Shown here: positions 63,828 to 64,000 of the stretch, piece after piece
How positions within the stretch are numbered: position 1 is the first letter of the stretch
Layout: every line of letters starts with the position of its first letter
From: RH-AL1 sp964247745
Lineage (GTDB): Bacteria > Pseudomonadota > Alphaproteobacteria > Rhizobiales > Beijerinckiaceae
Length of the DNA stretch: 64,000 bases
Direction of reading: 5' to 3'
Assembly: GCA_964247745.1 (NCBI GenBank)
Contig: CAXTVT010000008.1
Location: forward strand, 8,317 to 72,316
The notes under the pieces: model-generated
The model's database searches: none
Told to the model about the DNA's origin: nothing
Seen by the model: only the letters and a program-made list of their open reading frames with translations
Position numbers and translations under genes: made by a program

Positions 63828-64000
63828 ATGGACGAGGAACACGGCAAGGGCTTGCTGGACAAGGCCAAAGGCACGGTGAAGGAAGCTGTCGGCAAGGTGA
63901 CCGGCAACGAGAAGCTCGAGGCCGAAGGGAAGGCCGACAAGGCCGCGGGCGCCGCCCACGAGACCGCCGGCGACGTCAAGGACGCCGGCAAGAAGGTCGC
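63828..64000 (+). CDS. CsbD family protein (partial, runs off the window)
   Basis: The first 57 residues of a small hydrophilic stress protein: MDEEHGKGLLDKAKGTVKEA, GKVTGNEKLEAEGKADKAAG. GGGAGG lies 5-8 bases before the ATG. CsbD family members are induced by general stress regulators. The 3' end is outside the window. Divergent from the PAS-LuxR regulator. Confidence 0.9.
   Translation, partial: MDEEHGKGLLDKAKGTVKEAVGKVTGNEKLEAEGKADKAAGAAHETAGDVKDAGKKV

Overview
This window is chromosomal core sequence from a high-GC alphaproteobacterium, most likely of the order Hyphomicrobiales (Rhizobiales). The evidence is gene order and family content: glyA-nrdR-ribD-ribE-ribH-nusB, divK-pleD beside a DUF3572 gene and a zinc-ribbon dinB, ileS-lspA-BamF-like-M16-M16, yajC-secD-secF followed by two complex I assembly-factor homologues, a type I queF, and an Irr-type iron-control box. 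No phage, insertion sequence, CRISPR array or rRNA operon was seen. Most genes are packed with ATGA-type overlaps.

Layout. 1-2 kb: a cis-CaaD-like tautomerase, an alpha/beta hydrolase and a lone receiver. 2-9 kb (minus strand): glyA, nrdR, ribD, ribE, then an iron-box-flanked insertion of small genes, then ribH, nusB and dgt. 9-15 kb: L,D-transpeptidase, tRNA-Phe, rpmG, gor, a DUF2059 gene and rpiA. 15-19 kb: pleD, divK, DUF3572, dinB, tRNA-Cys and tRNA-Asn. 19-23 kb: an Opp/Yej-type ABC transporter with no solute-binding protein gene. 22.8-29.6 kb: two M16 peptidase-family genes, a BamF-like gene, lspA and ileS, the last carrying an in-frame palindromic repeat. 29.6-35 kb: a glycosyltransferase, an AT-rich island, NDUFAF6-like and NDUFAF3-like genes, secF, secD and yajC. 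35-39.5 kb: HD hydrolase, tyrosine phosphatase, xseB, DUF3072, a duplicated Cys-rich protein, a UbiH-family hydroxylase and YceI. 39.5-49.5 kb: pyrC-like, pyrB, VOC, MFS, DUF983, rnr and topA. 49.7-57.5 kb: FNT channel, rpsD, a frameshifted serine hydrolase, RBBP9-like, lytic transglycosylase, queF, DUF72, and a TetR/SDR divergent pair. 57.5-64 kb: pyrG, secG, a DUF1330 gene, then a stress-like locus of CsbD proteins, a small membrane protein and a PAS-LuxR regulator.

The genes cover riboflavin, pyrimidine and folate one-carbon metabolism, translation, Sec export, lipoprotein and outer-membrane maturation, cell-cycle signalling (DivK/PleD) and redox defence. The most unusual items are: (i) a 93-bp palindromic element encoding about 31 residues inside ileS; (ii) an iron-control-element pair driving two small divergent genes inside the riboflavin operon, one of them Cys-rich with a duplicated-domain relative 32 kb away; (iii) a CsbD/PAS-LuxR locus with a shared CTACTAGTA box in both promoter regions; (iv) yajC with no standard start codon and a well-placed ATC instead; (v) a cis-CaaD-like tautomerase with every polar active-site residue except Pro1. 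Several genes differ from expectation by one base (tautomerase, yajC, VOC stop, serine hydrolase, PAS-LuxR), so sequencing error is a competing explanation for some of these.
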